DNA from: Rhizobium sp. CF080
GTDB taxonomy: Bacteria > Pseudomonadota > Alphaproteobacteria > Rhizobiales > Rhizobiaceae
Direction of reading: 5' to 3'
Length of the DNA: 64,000 nucleotides
NCBI RefSeq assembly: GCF_000282095.2
Contig: NZ_AKKC02000004.1
Span: 806,001 to 870,000, forward strand
The notes beneath the pieces were generated by a model that ran no database searches, was not told the origin of the DNA, and was given only the letters and a program-made list of their open reading frames with translations. Of the stretch, positions 26,262 through 34,345 are shown piece by piece. The stretch's first letter is position 1. Each line of letters starts with the position of its first letter. Position numbers and translations under genes: made by a program.

Positions 26262-27143
26262 CTATTTCAGCGGTAAAAACAGGTCCGCGACCGCCTCATG
26301 CTCCGGCACTTCCGCCAAGAAGCCCAGCCGCTGGCAATAGATCGGGAAGTCGCGTGCTTCCTCGCCACTGGCCGGAAGCCAGTCGCGATAAAGGTAAAGC
26401 GCGGCGGGCTCAAGATTGTCGGTGTTGCCGACGACGCGCAGCACCGCGCAGCGTCCGCCGGGGATCTCTCCGGCTCTGATCTGTTCGCCGTTCGCCTCGA
26501 TCGGCTGGTCCGTCCCGACGCAAAGGTCCATCCTATAATCGACAGGCGACGCAGGGCGCCGCTCGGAACGCCAGACATTGAAGGTCGGACTTGTCTTGGG
26601 GTGCAGGCCAGCGGCCCTGCGCCACGCGATGAACCGCTGGATGGTGGCACCGAGCGTAGCCGGGTCCCCCCGATGCTCCATGATAGCCACCGGCGTGGAG
26701 GGCTCGTGGCGAATCGTCACGTCGTCAGTGGTAAAAGTCTTCTGCACGAGCTTGCTCCTTGCGTTGTCGAAAGGCCCGAAGGCTGCAAGCCACGGCTCCC
26801 AATCGGGAGACTTCCGGAACGACGAGGGCGATTGCCCGAACCGTTGCCGAAAGGCGCGGGCGAAGGCGTCCGGTGCATCGTAACCGGCATCCATCGCAAT
26901 GTCCGTGACGCTTTGGGCATCCTTGTAGGCTAGCCGGTATGAAGCGCGTTTCATGCGGGCAAGTTGGATATAGCGATGCACGGATAATCCGAAGGTCGCC
27001 TTGAACTGCCGGTGGAAATGAAACTTCGAGAAGGCCGCAACACCGCTCAGCGTTTCCAGGTCCAGATCACCGCCAAGATGCCGGTCGATGTAGTCCAGCA
27101 CGCGCTGCATCCGGGCATGGTAGTTTTGAAGCGCTGCCTTCAT
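26262..27143 (-). CDS. AraC-family regulator with GyrI-like effector domain
   Basis: This regulator has 293 residues. A tandem AraC helix-turn-helix domain fills about residues 1-105 (YIDRHLGGDLDLETLSGVA, HRYIQLARMKRA, VTDIAMDAGYDAPDAF), followed by a GyrI/BmrR-type small-molecule-binding domain at about 125-293 (VAIMEHRGDPATL to the C-terminus). The ATG at 27143 follows GAGGAGG. Proteins of this build (Rob/SoxS-like DNA part, GyrI effector part) usually respond to hydrophobic or cationic compounds. A truncated copy of its 5' end lies at 28022-28150 on the other side of the hydrolase gene. Confidence 0.88.
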   Translation of the reverse strand: MKAALQNYHARMQRVLDYIDRHLGGDLDLETLSGVAAFSKFHFHRQFKATFGLSVHRYIQLARMKRASYRLAYKDAQSVTDIAMDAGYDAPDAFARAFRQRFGQSPSSFRKSPDWEPWLAAFGPFDNARSKLVQKTFTTDDVTIRHEPSTPVAIMEHRGDPATLGATIQRFIAWRRAAGLHPKTSPTFNVWRSERRPASPVDYRMDLCVGTDQPIEANGEQIRAGEIPGGRCAVLRVVGNTDNLEPAALYLYRDWLPASGEEARDFPIYCQRLGFLAEVPEHEAVADLFLPLK

Positions 27144-27183
27144 CGTCCCTCCTCTGTGGCGGCTCCAGCTGGTTGTTCGACCC

Positions 27184-27975
27184 CTATGGCAACTTGCTGT
27201 CCGGGCCATCAAGGAATCGCAGGGCTGTTGAGGTGAATGGTACGATGGGATCATAAATGGGAGCGTGTTCGCCACCAGGAATAATCCACAGCGCGGCATC
27301 CGGAACAGAACGATGGATGCGTACGGGAATTTCAACGGGAAAAAAGCGGTCGCGATCACCGTGCACAACAAGCGTACGAGCTGCGATGGTTGATAGATCT
27401 CGTTCGGTGAAATTCATATCGTCATGGTTTTCGCCCAACGCGTTGAACTGGGCGATGAGTTGATTGATCTGTTCCTCACCGCGTTTTGCGCACTCCCGAT
27501 ACATTTCCTGAACGTGTTGGGGCATGACGCCGAACGAAGCTCCGCGCATGATAACCCGTGCCTGATCTGGGAAATGGGTCGTTGCACTAATTAATACCAT
27601 CGAGTCGATGCGCCTGGGTTGGCTCGTTGCCATGTGGAGTAGCGTCATCCCGCCAGAACTGATGCCCATAGCCGAGAAGTGACCAACTCCCAGCTTTTCA
27701 AGCAAGAGGAACACGTCACTGGCCGCTTCCCGATGTGTGAACCTGCTCCCGGGATTGGTAGAGTGACCGTGGCCACGCAGATCGACGACGATCAGTCGAT
27801 AGCGCTCCGAGAGCCTGGCGGTAAAGGGCAGCCAGTTCTGCACGCAACCGCCAAACCCATGCAGGAGTACCAGAGGTTTTCCATCTCCGTACTCCTCGTA
27901 GTACATCTCAATGCCGTTGATCTGAACAGTATGCCCGCGAGTGGTTGTCTGTTTGGGAGCGTAGGTGGTTGTCAT
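27184..27975 (-). CDS. Alpha/beta-fold hydrolase
   Basis: This soluble hydrolase of 263 residues has the oxyanion segment HGFGG, nucleophile S106 in GISSG, acid D209 (HGDRDR) and base H237 (GGEHAP), so the triad is complete. The start at 27975 has GAGA upstream; the frame extends to 28050 over the AraC relic, which I treat as non-coding for this gene. It lies 40 bases upstream of the AraC-GyrI gene on the same strand and may be co-transcribed with it. The substrate is unknown. Confidence 0.82.
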   Translation of the reverse strand: MTTTYAPKQTTTRGHTVQINGIEMYYEEYGDGKPLVLLHGFGGCVQNWLPFTARLSERYRLIVVDLRGHGHSTNPGSRFTHREAASDVFLLLEKLGVGHFSAMGISSGGMTLLHMATSQPRRIDSMVLISATTHFPDQARVIMRGASFGVMPQHVQEMYRECAKRGEEQINQLIAQFNALGENHDDMNFTERDLSTIAARTLVVHGDRDRFFPVEIPVRIHRSVPDAALWIIPGGEHAPIYDPIVPFTSTALRFLDGPDSKLP

Positions 27976-28021
27976 GGTGTCTCTCAAATGCGCGATAAAG
28001 GGAACAGCCGCCTGCAGGCCC

Positions 28022-28150
28022 ATGGAAATGAACCCGCGAAAAGACAGCAACGCCGGTCACTGTCTCCAGGTCCAGACCACTGCCAGGATTCCGGTCGTTG
28101 TAGTCCAGCACTCGCTGTCTCCGAGCAGGGAGGTTTTGCGCGGCCTTCAT
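28022..28150 (-). pseudogene. Truncated duplicate of the AraC-GyrI gene 5' end
   Basis: The minus strand from 28150 reads MKAAQNLPARRQRVLDY and continues with a match to the first 43 residues of the intact regulator at 27143, with a one-codon deletion and several substitutions, ending at HFH. The nucleotide match extends through the start codon and GAGG site to about 28185. After HFH the similarity stops and the frame becomes unrelated. This is a relic left by duplication of the regulator; the alpha/beta hydrolase gene now lies between the two copies. Confidence 0.75.
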
Positions 28151-28185
28151 CGTCCCTCCTCCGAGGCGGTTCCAACTAGCCGCTA

Positions 28186-28540
28186 GCGGTCACGACGCGC
28201 TCGACCGATCTTGCGGTTTTGTCACGGGTTCGCAGAACGTCGCCAGGGACCGTTTGCGGCACGCTCCACCCATCAAGCCAAAAATGCAGGGTTCGCGGTT
28301 CGAATCTGTTCAGGACCTCCGGCCAGCCTCACGACAATGACAACTCACCGCGCCGCACAGACCACTTTGCGCCGTGTCGCTTTTCGCTACTTCATTCGCC
28401 GAAAACGTCGCCCACCAAATAGGCTAACTGACGAATTTATAGTCATTAATTCGCATGCTATATGCTGTAGAATATCAGTTGACATATCACGATGGATATA
28501 GAATTCTCTTGGTGCCAAGCGAAGGCGCGCAGGGGGTCCG
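28186..28540 (+). other. Gene-free stretch with probable promoter of the racemase operon
   Basis: These 355 bases hold no convincing gene. The left part is ordinary GC content. From about 28430 to 28510 the sequence turns AT-rich, with a TTGACA at 28479-28484 and TATA-like stretches just downstream, which suits the promoter of the plus-strand operon starting at 28541. No exact -10 can be fixed. A GGTTCGAATC string near 28300 resembles a tRNA T-arm, but no cloverleaf can be built around it. Confidence 0.4.
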
Positions 28541-29200
28541 GTGAAAATTCTTGTTCTCAACCCGAATAGTTCGACGAAGGTGACGGAAGCGATTGCCGAG
28601 AGCATTGCGCCTTTGCGGGCCGTCACCGCCCACGCTATCGTTTGCGACCGGCTTCCCGATGCGCCGATCGGTATCGAGACCGATGAGGACGTGGCATTTG
28701 TTGCGCCCATGGTGGTTGAGAGAATAGCCCGCGGCGACGCGGATGCCTTTGTGGTGGCGTGTTTTTCTGATCCCGGAGTTGCTGCGGCGCGCTTGGCAAC
28801 GAACCGGCCGGTGGTTGGTATCGCCGAGGCTGCCTACTATGCCGCGCTGCAATTGGCGCCGCGCTTCGGCGTCGTTTCGCTCGGCGCCTCATCGGTTGCG
28901 CGCCATGCGGCTCATATCGAGCGGCTCGGGTTGACCGCGCGACTGGCCGCCGACCGGCCGGTCAATATGTCCGTGGCCGAAGCGAATGATCTTAATTTGG
29001 CGGGCGCGTCGGTTGCTCGCGCCGCAAAGGTAATGGCGGAAGTGGACGGTGCCGGCGTCGTGATCCTCGGCTGTGCCGGCATGGGCGGCCACCGGCCCGT
29101 CCTGCAGCGGGAGCTGGGCGTGCCGGTTGTCGATCCCGTGCAGGCGGCCGTCGCGGCGGCCATCAATGCGCTCGACCTCGAGTATTTTGCAAAGGGGTGA
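28541..29200 (+). CDS. Asp/Glu/hydantoin racemase family protein
   Basis: This 219-residue cofactor-independent racemase has the family's two catalytic cysteines: C74 (VVACFSDPG) and C178 (LGCAGMGGH). The N-terminal LVLNPNSS motif is typical of hydantoin racemases. The start codon is GTG at 28541, preceded by GGGGG. It is the first gene of a plus-strand catabolic operon and is followed after 4 bases by a cyclic amidohydrolase, the usual partner for making a racemic ring compound fully available to a stereoselective hydrolase. Confidence 0.87.
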   Translation: MKILVLNPNSSTKVTEAIAESIAPLRAVTAHAIVCDRLPDAPIGIETDEDVAFVAPMVVERIARGDADAFVVACFSDPGVAAARLATNRPVVGIAEAAYYAALQLAPRFGVVSLGASSVARHAAHIERLGLTARLAADRPVNMSVAEANDLNLAGASVARAAKVMAEVDGAGVVILGCAGMGGHRPVLQRELGVPVVDPVQAAVAAAINALDLEYFAKG

Positions 29201-29204
29201 TCTG

Positions 29205-30575
29205 ATGGAGCTTGTCGTCAAGGGCCGGGTGGTCGTGCCGGATGGCATCCTTGAAGGTGGCTGGGTAGCGATCTCCGAGGGGCGCATAGCGGCCGTCGGA
29301 GTGGGTGATGCTCCGAGCGCCGCGAGGATCGACGATCGTGGCGATGCGTTGATCCTGCCGGGAGCGGTAGACGGCCAGACCCATGCGACGAGCTATAAGG
29401 GGCTCCTTGGCATTGCCGACACCACGCGATCGGCAATTGCGGGTGGCGTGACCACGCTGGTCGACATGCCCTATGACAATCCCGAGCCGCTCGACCGCCC
29501 GGAACGGCTGGATGCCAAGGTCGCTGCAATCGCCGCGCATGCGCATGCCGACATGGCGCTATACGGAACGGCGACCCGCGAAACGGGCGTGGCCAACCTG
29601 GCGTCGCTGATCGACGGGGGTGTCGTCGCCTTCAAGATCTCGTCGTTTGAAAGCAATCCTGTGCGTTTTCCCCGGATTGGCGAGGATCTCGTGCTCGATC
29701 TGATGGAGGCTCTGGTCTTGACGCGTCTGCCACTTGGGCTGCACAACGAGGATCAGGAGATAGTCCTTTCCCGCATCGCGCAAGCGAAGGCTGCCGGTCG
29801 AGACGGTATCGCCGCCCATGTTAAAGCTCGCCCGGAAGCGGCCGAGCTGGCGGCGACCGGGCAGTTCCTTGCCCTCGGCCTGGCGACTGGCGCGCATGTC
29901 CATCCCGTTCACCTGACGACGGAGGCGGGCTTCCGGTTGACCGGAGCGATCGCCGAACTGGGCGCGGCGGCAACCGGTGAGCTTTGCGTCCACTACCTCT
30001 GGTTCGATGCCGCACGTGATGGCGAAAGGCTTGGGGCGCGGATGAAGGTGAACCCGCCGATCCGTGCGGCGGCGATCGACGGCCTCTGGCGGTCGATTTC
30101 CGAAGGCCTTGTCGCGTTCGTTTCCTCCGACCATTCCAGCTGGCCAATCGACAACAAGCTGACGGCCTCGATCTTCGATGCCGGTGCCGGCGTCCCGGGC
30201 CTCGAAACGCTCGTTCCCGCCTTCTTCACGGCTGCCGAAGCGCGGGGTCTCGATGCCGCCCGGTTTAGCGCGGAGTATCTGGCTGAACGGCCCGCCCGCT
30301 TCTTCGGTATCGACGACCGCAAAGGAGCGATCGTTGTCGGCCGGGAGGCCGATTTGATCGCGCTCGAACAGGGCAGCTTCATCTGGGACGAGGCGGCTTC
30401 TCACGACGGACTGAACTGGAGCCCCTTCCACGGCGAGACTTTTACGGTCCGTGTGGCGGCAAGCTGGTTGCGCGGGCAACTCGTCTGGGATGGACAGGAC
30501 ATTCTCAACAGCCCCGGAAGCGGCCGTTTCGTGCCGCGCGCCACAGCGGGCTGGTTCGCGACTGAAAAGGACTGA
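29205..30575 (+). CDS. Cyclic amidohydrolase, dihydropyrimidinase/allantoinase/dihydroorotase superfamily
   Basis: This 456-residue TIM-barrel metallohydrolase should open a cyclic amide ring such as a hydantoin or dihydropyrimidine. Metal ligands in order are Q58-T-H60 (the usual HxH is here QxH), carboxylated K144 (AFKIS), H180 (LHNED), H236 (HVHPVH) and D309 (SSDHS). The QxH form also occurs in some dihydroorotase-type enzymes, so activity is not excluded. The start at 29205 follows the racemase by 4 bases, and a DapA-family gene follows by 2 bases. The real substrate is unknown. Confidence 0.85.
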   Translation: MELVVKGRVVVPDGILEGGWVAISEGRIAAVGVGDAPSAARIDDRGDALILPGAVDGQTHATSYKGLLGIADTTRSAIAGGVTTLVDMPYDNPEPLDRPERLDAKVAAIAAHAHADMALYGTATRETGVANLASLIDGGVVAFKISSFESNPVRFPRIGEDLVLDLMEALVLTRLPLGLHNEDQEIVLSRIAQAKAAGRDGIAAHVKARPEAAELAATGQFLALGLATGAHVHPVHLTTEAGFRLTGAIAELGAAATGELCVHYLWFDAARDGERLGARMKVNPPIRAAAIDGLWRSISEGLVAFVSSDHSSWPIDNKLTASIFDAGAGVPGLETLVPAFFTAAEARGLDAARFSAEYLAERPARFFGIDDRKGAIVVGREADLIALEQGSFIWDEAASHDGLNWSPFHGETFTVRVAASWLRGQLVWDGQDILNSPGSGRFVPRATAGWFATEKD

Positions 30576-30577
30576 CG

Positions 30578-31504
30578 ATGACACTTCTCACCGAAAAGGG
30601 ACGAGGCGTCTACGTGATTTCGGTCACGCCGTTCAAGGATGACGGATCGCTCGATCTCGACAGCCTCGACCGCGTGACGGATTTCTACCTTTCCGCAGGC
30701 GCTGACGGTCTGACCGTTCTCGGCATGATGGGCGAAGCTCCCAAGCTCACGGGAGCCGAGTCACGTCAAGTGATCCAGCGCGTCATTTCACGCGCACCGG
30801 GCAAGCCCGTCGTGGTCGGCGTTTCGTCGCCCGGCCTCGCAGCGCTGGCCGAAGTCAGCCAGGAAGCCATGGCGCAGGGCGCTGCCGGCGTTATGATTGC
30901 GCCGCCAATGAGCCTGCGCACCGATGCGCAGATCCTGAGCTACTATCGTCAGGCCTGCGGTTTCATCGGCAAGGATGTTCCGGTGGTGCTTCAGGACTTC
31001 CCGCTGGCAACGACGGTGCAGATCAGCGACGAACTCCTGGGGCGCCTGATCGATGAACTGCCGCAGATCGTGATGCTCAAGCACGAGGACTGGCCCGGCC
31101 TGTCGAAGATCTCGAAGCTTCGCGAGGCGGAAGCGAAGGGGCGTCGCCGTATCTCCGTGCTTTGCGGCAATGGCGGTGTTTTCCTGCCCGAGGAGGTCGC
31201 GCGCGGCGCTGATGGTGCCATGACCGGCTTCGGTTTCCCGGAAATGCTGGTCCAGGTGACCGATCTGGCAAGCCGCGGTGAAATGGACCGCGCGCAGGAC
31301 CTCTTCGATGCCTATCTGCCGCTCGTCCGGTACGAGCAGCAGCCGGGCGTCGGCCTGGCCGTTCGGAAATACGTGCTGGCCAGGCGAGGTGCGATCGCCT
31401 CGGCCGCGCAACGTCAGCCGGGCGCGCAACTGGATGCGCTGGCCCGGGCAGAAGTGGAGCGGCTGCTTCGCCGCCAGGAGAAACGTATCGAGGAGCTGGG
31501 TTGA
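30578..31504 (+). CDS. Dihydrodipicolinate synthase (DapA) family lyase
   Basis: This 308-residue class I aldolase-fold protein has the Schiff-base lysine K168 (IVMLKHED) and an N-terminal SVTPF motif. The motif that carries the catalytic tyrosine in DapA/NanA (Y-N-x-P) reads Q139-D-F-P, so it cannot be a normal lysine-pathway DapA. It probably performs an aldol cleavage or dehydration on a keto acid in this cluster. It is coupled to the amidohydrolase gene (2-base gap) and its stop overlaps a truncated SDR relic. Confidence 0.85.
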   Translation: MTLLTEKGRGVYVISVTPFKDDGSLDLDSLDRVTDFYLSAGADGLTVLGMMGEAPKLTGAESRQVIQRVISRAPGKPVVVGVSSPGLAALAEVSQEAMAQGAAGVMIAPPMSLRTDAQILSYYRQACGFIGKDVPVVLQDFPLATTVQISDELLGRLIDELPQIVMLKHEDWPGLSKISKLREAEAKGRRRISVLCGNGGVFLPEEVARGADGAMTGFGFPEMLVQVTDLASRGEMDRAQDLFDAYLPLVRYEQQPGVGLAVRKYVLARRGAIASAAQRQPGAQLDALARAEVERLLRRQEKRIEELG

Positions 31505-31584
31505 TGGATTTCAGTTTTGCCGGACGTAAGGCGTTGGTTCTGGATGCGGGCCGTGGCCTTCGCGGGATGCTGCGGAACCTGTGA
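31504..31584 (+). pseudogene. Relic of a short-chain dehydrogenase 5' end
   Basis: A 26-codon frame starting in an ATGA overlap with the DapA-like gene reads MDFSFAGRKALVLDAGRGLRG. This is the beginning of an SDR (beta strand plus glycine-rich loop, here DAGRGLRG for TGAGRGLG), and it then stops. Nothing SDR-like continues in any frame before the next gene at 31657. The junction suggests that the body of the gene was deleted while its translation start was kept. Confidence 0.6.
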
Positions 31585-31656
31585 GATTCCAGGCTCTCGG
31601 AGTCTGAATGTGGACATAACCAGTAAGTCAAATCTAACCAAAAAAAGGGGAATGAC

Positions 31657-32493
31657 ATGATGAAGAAAACACTGAGCATTGCTTTCCTTGCCATGATGGC
31701 CACCTCCGCGCTGGCGGAGCCCACCCTGACCAAGGGCAAGATTTCGTTCGCAGCCGATTTCGCCGCGGCTCCGAACCAGTTCATCCGCACCGATGGCCAG
31801 AAGGACGGCCTCAATGTGGACATGTGCGGCGAGATCGGCAAACGCCTCGGCCAGGAAGTCGAATGGACCAACCTCGCGTTTCCCGGCCTGGTCCCCGGCC
31901 TGCAGGCCAAGCGCTTCGACAGCCTCTGCACCGCGATCTTCATCAATCCGGATCGTTTGAAGATCATGAACATGATCTCCTACGTTCAGTGGGGTGAAGG
32001 CATGATGGTTCCGAAGGGTAATCCCGGCGGCATCGCGTGCGAAGGCAAGATCGGCGTGCCGGCAAGCTACAATGCCTGCTTCGACGGCCTGGCGGGCAAG
32101 GTGGTTTCGGTCGCTGCCGGCGGCACGACCAACAAGAACCTCCAGGCGCAGAGCGACCGCATGGTCGCCGCCGGCAAGAAGCCGATCGACATTCGCGCAT
32201 TCGACTCCAATTCCGAAGCCATTCAGGCCGCGACGACCAAGCAGGTCGATGCGGCCTATCTGAACGATCCGCAGGCGGCCTATTACATCTCGACCAGCAA
32301 GGCGCCCTTCGAAATGGCTTTCACGGGCAACGCCGCGAATCGTCTTGCGATCACCACCCTGAAGGACAACACTGAGTTGGCGACGATGATCGTCAAGGCG
32401 CTGGAAGAGATGCGCGCCGACGGCACCTACAAGAAGATCGTCGAGAAATGGGGCGTGGCCCCGGTCGATGCATTCGTGCTCAACCCGCAATGA
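31657..32493 (+). CDS. Amino-acid-type ABC transporter substrate-binding protein (family 3)
   Basis: This periplasmic binding protein of 278 residues has a signal peptide MMKKTLSIAFLAMM ending ALA-EP near residue 20. The type-3 (glutamine/histidine-binding-like) fold is indicated by KISFAADF, DGLNVDMCGEIGKRLG and the closing TYKKIVEKWGV. AAAGGGG precedes the ATG at 31657. With the permease and fused permease-ATPase downstream it forms a polar amino-acid-type importer; the ligand is probably the nitrogen compound broken down by this cluster. Confidence 0.9.
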   Translation: MMKKTLSIAFLAMMATSALAEPTLTKGKISFAADFAAAPNQFIRTDGQKDGLNVDMCGEIGKRLGQEVEWTNLAFPGLVPGLQAKRFDSLCTAIFINPDRLKIMNMISYVQWGEGMMVPKGNPGGIACEGKIGVPASYNACFDGLAGKVVSVAAGGTTNKNLQAQSDRMVAAGKKPIDIRAFDSNSEAIQAATTKQVDAAYLNDPQAAYYISTSKAPFEMAFTGNAANRLAITTLKDNTELATMIVKALEEMRADGTYKKIVEKWGVAPVDAFVLNPQ

Positions 32494-32510
32494 TCTGATG
32501 TAGGCTGACG

Positions 32511-33218
32511 ATGCAGTTCTCGGTCGAGACATTCCTGCATTACCTGGCGCAGCCACGGTTTGCCACCGTGGCTGGCGTCACCCTGTTGGTCGCGATAGCG
32601 GCACAGGCGATCGGAACCGTCATCGGGCTGATCCTTGCGCTGTGTGCCCTGTCGCGACACAGGGCCTTGCGGATATTCTCCGGGACCTGGGTATGGCTGT
32701 GGCGCGGCACGCCGCCGCTGGTACAGCTTTTCCTCCTCTATTTCGGTCTGCCCCAGCTCGGCATCCGCCTTGGGGTGCTGGAGGCCGGACTGATCGGTCT
32801 GGGCTGCTACTCGGGCGCTTACATGTCCGAGATCATTCGCGGCGCCCTGCAGAGCGTGCCGTCCGACCAGATGCAGGCGGCGCGCGCAATGGGCATGAGC
32901 TGGCTGGGGGCGATGCTGCACGTCATATTGCCGCAATCGGTGCGGCTGATCCTGCCGCCGTTCGGCAACGAATTTTCGTCCATGATGCGGACGACGTCGC
33001 TCCTTTCGGTCATTTCGTTCAGCGAACTCCTGCGCGTCACGCGAACCGCAATCAACGAAACCTACGCTGTCATCGAACTCTATGTCGTAGCGGCCTTCTG
33101 GTACTTGCTGATGTATTCCGCCTGGATCATCGTGCAGCGCCAACTCGAGCGCTACGCCGCAACCGGCAGCGTCAAACGAAACATGACCACCGTCCCGCCC
33201 CTGTCGGCGAAAGGTTGA
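32511..33218 (+). CDS. Amino-acid-type ABC transporter permease (HisM/GlnP family)
   Basis: This is a 235-residue membrane subunit with about five helices. It carries the family segment WLWRGTPPLVQLFL near residue 65 and the coupling loop MQAARAMGMSWLGAMLHVILPQ near residues 123-145. It starts 17 bases after the binding-protein stop. The partner channel half is the N-terminal part of the fused protein at 34346-35842, with one dehydrogenase gene inserted between them. Confidence 0.9.
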   Translation: MQFSVETFLHYLAQPRFATVAGVTLLVAIAAQAIGTVIGLILALCALSRHRALRIFSGTWVWLWRGTPPLVQLFLLYFGLPQLGIRLGVLEAGLIGLGCYSGAYMSEIIRGALQSVPSDQMQAARAMGMSWLGAMLHVILPQSVRLILPPFGNEFSSMMRTTSLLSVISFSELLRVTRTAINETYAVIELYVVAAFWYLLMYSAWIIVQRQLERYAATGSVKRNMTTVPPLSAKG

Positions 33219-33243
33219 AGAGTTGTATTCCGGAGAAACCGAG

Positions 33244-34341
33244 ATGAAGACCGCTGTTCTGTTCGGGGTCGGCGCCATGGGCGGCCGACTGCTGCGTGTG
33301 CTCGAAGCCGACTATCCGGGCATCGAGATCGTCGCGGCGATCGACACCGATGCCGCCAAGATCGGGCGCACGCTGGCCGAGGTGACTGGCTACCAGCGCT
33401 TCGGCGTTATCAAGATCGTCGGCGATCTTGCAACCGCGCTCGCCGGACTTTCGAAAAAGCCCGACGTGCTCGTGCATATGACCGAGTCCAAACCTCACCT
33501 CATCAAGGAGCAGTTGCTTGCGGCCCTGAATGCAGGCCTCAACGTGGTGTCCGCGGCCGAATCCATGTTCTATCCCGGCCTGCGCTATGGCGCGTTCGCG
33601 GATGCCCTGGACAGCGCGGCGCGTGCCAACGGCGTATCAATCACCGGCACAGGCATCAATCCCGGCTTTTCCTACGACGTGCTCCCGCTGGTGCTGGCGC
33701 GCGGTACCAGCGCCGTGAAGCGCCTGACCATTCATCGCTGCATCGACGTTACTGGCACGGGTCCGGGCGATATCGAGCACGTCGGCTACGGCCTGACGCC
33801 CGAGGAGTTCAACCGCCGGATTGCCGATGGCCGCGTCGAGGGACACATGGGCGCGCCAGAGTCGTTGCTGAGGATCGCGGACGCTCTCAATTTGGATATC
33901 GACGAGATCACCGAGGCGTGGGATCTCGAGACGGCCGATTTCGAAGTCGACAGCGGCGATCCGACGCTGGGCATTCTCCCGCCCGGCCGCGTGATCGGCA
34001 TCACCCAACATGCCCGGGCTCTCCATCAAGGCAATGAAGTGCTCCGCACGTCGCTGGCGATGTATTACCAGCCGGAGAAGTTCAACCTCGTCGAGGAGGA
34101 CAGGATCGAGATCGACGGCGCTATGCCGGTCAAGATGTCGATCAAGCCTGCGATGCAGTCGCTGTTCGGCGCAGCCAACATCATGGCCAACACGATCGTG
34201 CCGCTGGCCGAGGCCGAACCGGGTCTCGTTTCGCCACTGGATCTTCCGACTGGCGGTACCGTGCGTGGTCTTTCCCGCTATGCTGTCGATCCTTCGCGCC
34301 AGGCGAAGCCCGGTTACCTGCCGGTGACGAGGAAGGTCTGA
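33244..34341 (+). CDS. NAD(P)-dependent amine dehydrogenase-like protein (2,4-diaminopentanoate dehydrogenase family)
   Basis: This 365-residue protein has a DapB-type Rossmann N-terminus (FGVGAMGGRLLRVL, residues 8-21) and the C-terminal domain of 2,4-diaminopentanoate dehydrogenases, with the GTGINPGFSYDVLPL segment. Characterised relatives oxidatively deaminate a C4 amine of a diamino acid. I start at the ATG at 33244 with CGGAG upstream; a TTG at 33223 is possible. It sits between the two permease genes of the importer, so its substrate is probably the imported compound or an early product. Confidence 0.8.
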   Translation: MKTAVLFGVGAMGGRLLRVLEADYPGIEIVAAIDTDAAKIGRTLAEVTGYQRFGVIKIVGDLATALAGLSKKPDVLVHMTESKPHLIKEQLLAALNAGLNVVSAAESMFYPGLRYGAFADALDSAARANGVSITGTGINPGFSYDVLPLVLARGTSAVKRLTIHRCIDVTGTGPGDIEHVGYGLTPEEFNRRIADGRVEGHMGAPESLLRIADALNLDIDEITEAWDLETADFEVDSGDPTLGILPPGRVIGITQHARALHQGNEVLRTSLAMYYQPEKFNLVEEDRIEIDGAMPVKMSIKPAMQSLFGAANIMANTIVPLAEAEPGLVSPLDLPTGGTVRGLSRYAVDPSRQAKPGYLPVTRKV

Positions 34342-34345
34342 TTTC

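Noticed and set aside
28290..28330. GGTTCGAATC string resembling a tRNA T-arm
   Set aside because: T-stem pairing is poor, the acceptor spacing to a CCA does not fit, and no D- or anticodon arm can be built upstream; neither a tRNA nor an attachment site can be claimed.
30578..31504. Assignment as lysine-pathway dapA
   Set aside because: The YNxP tyrosine is missing and the neighbours are catabolic.
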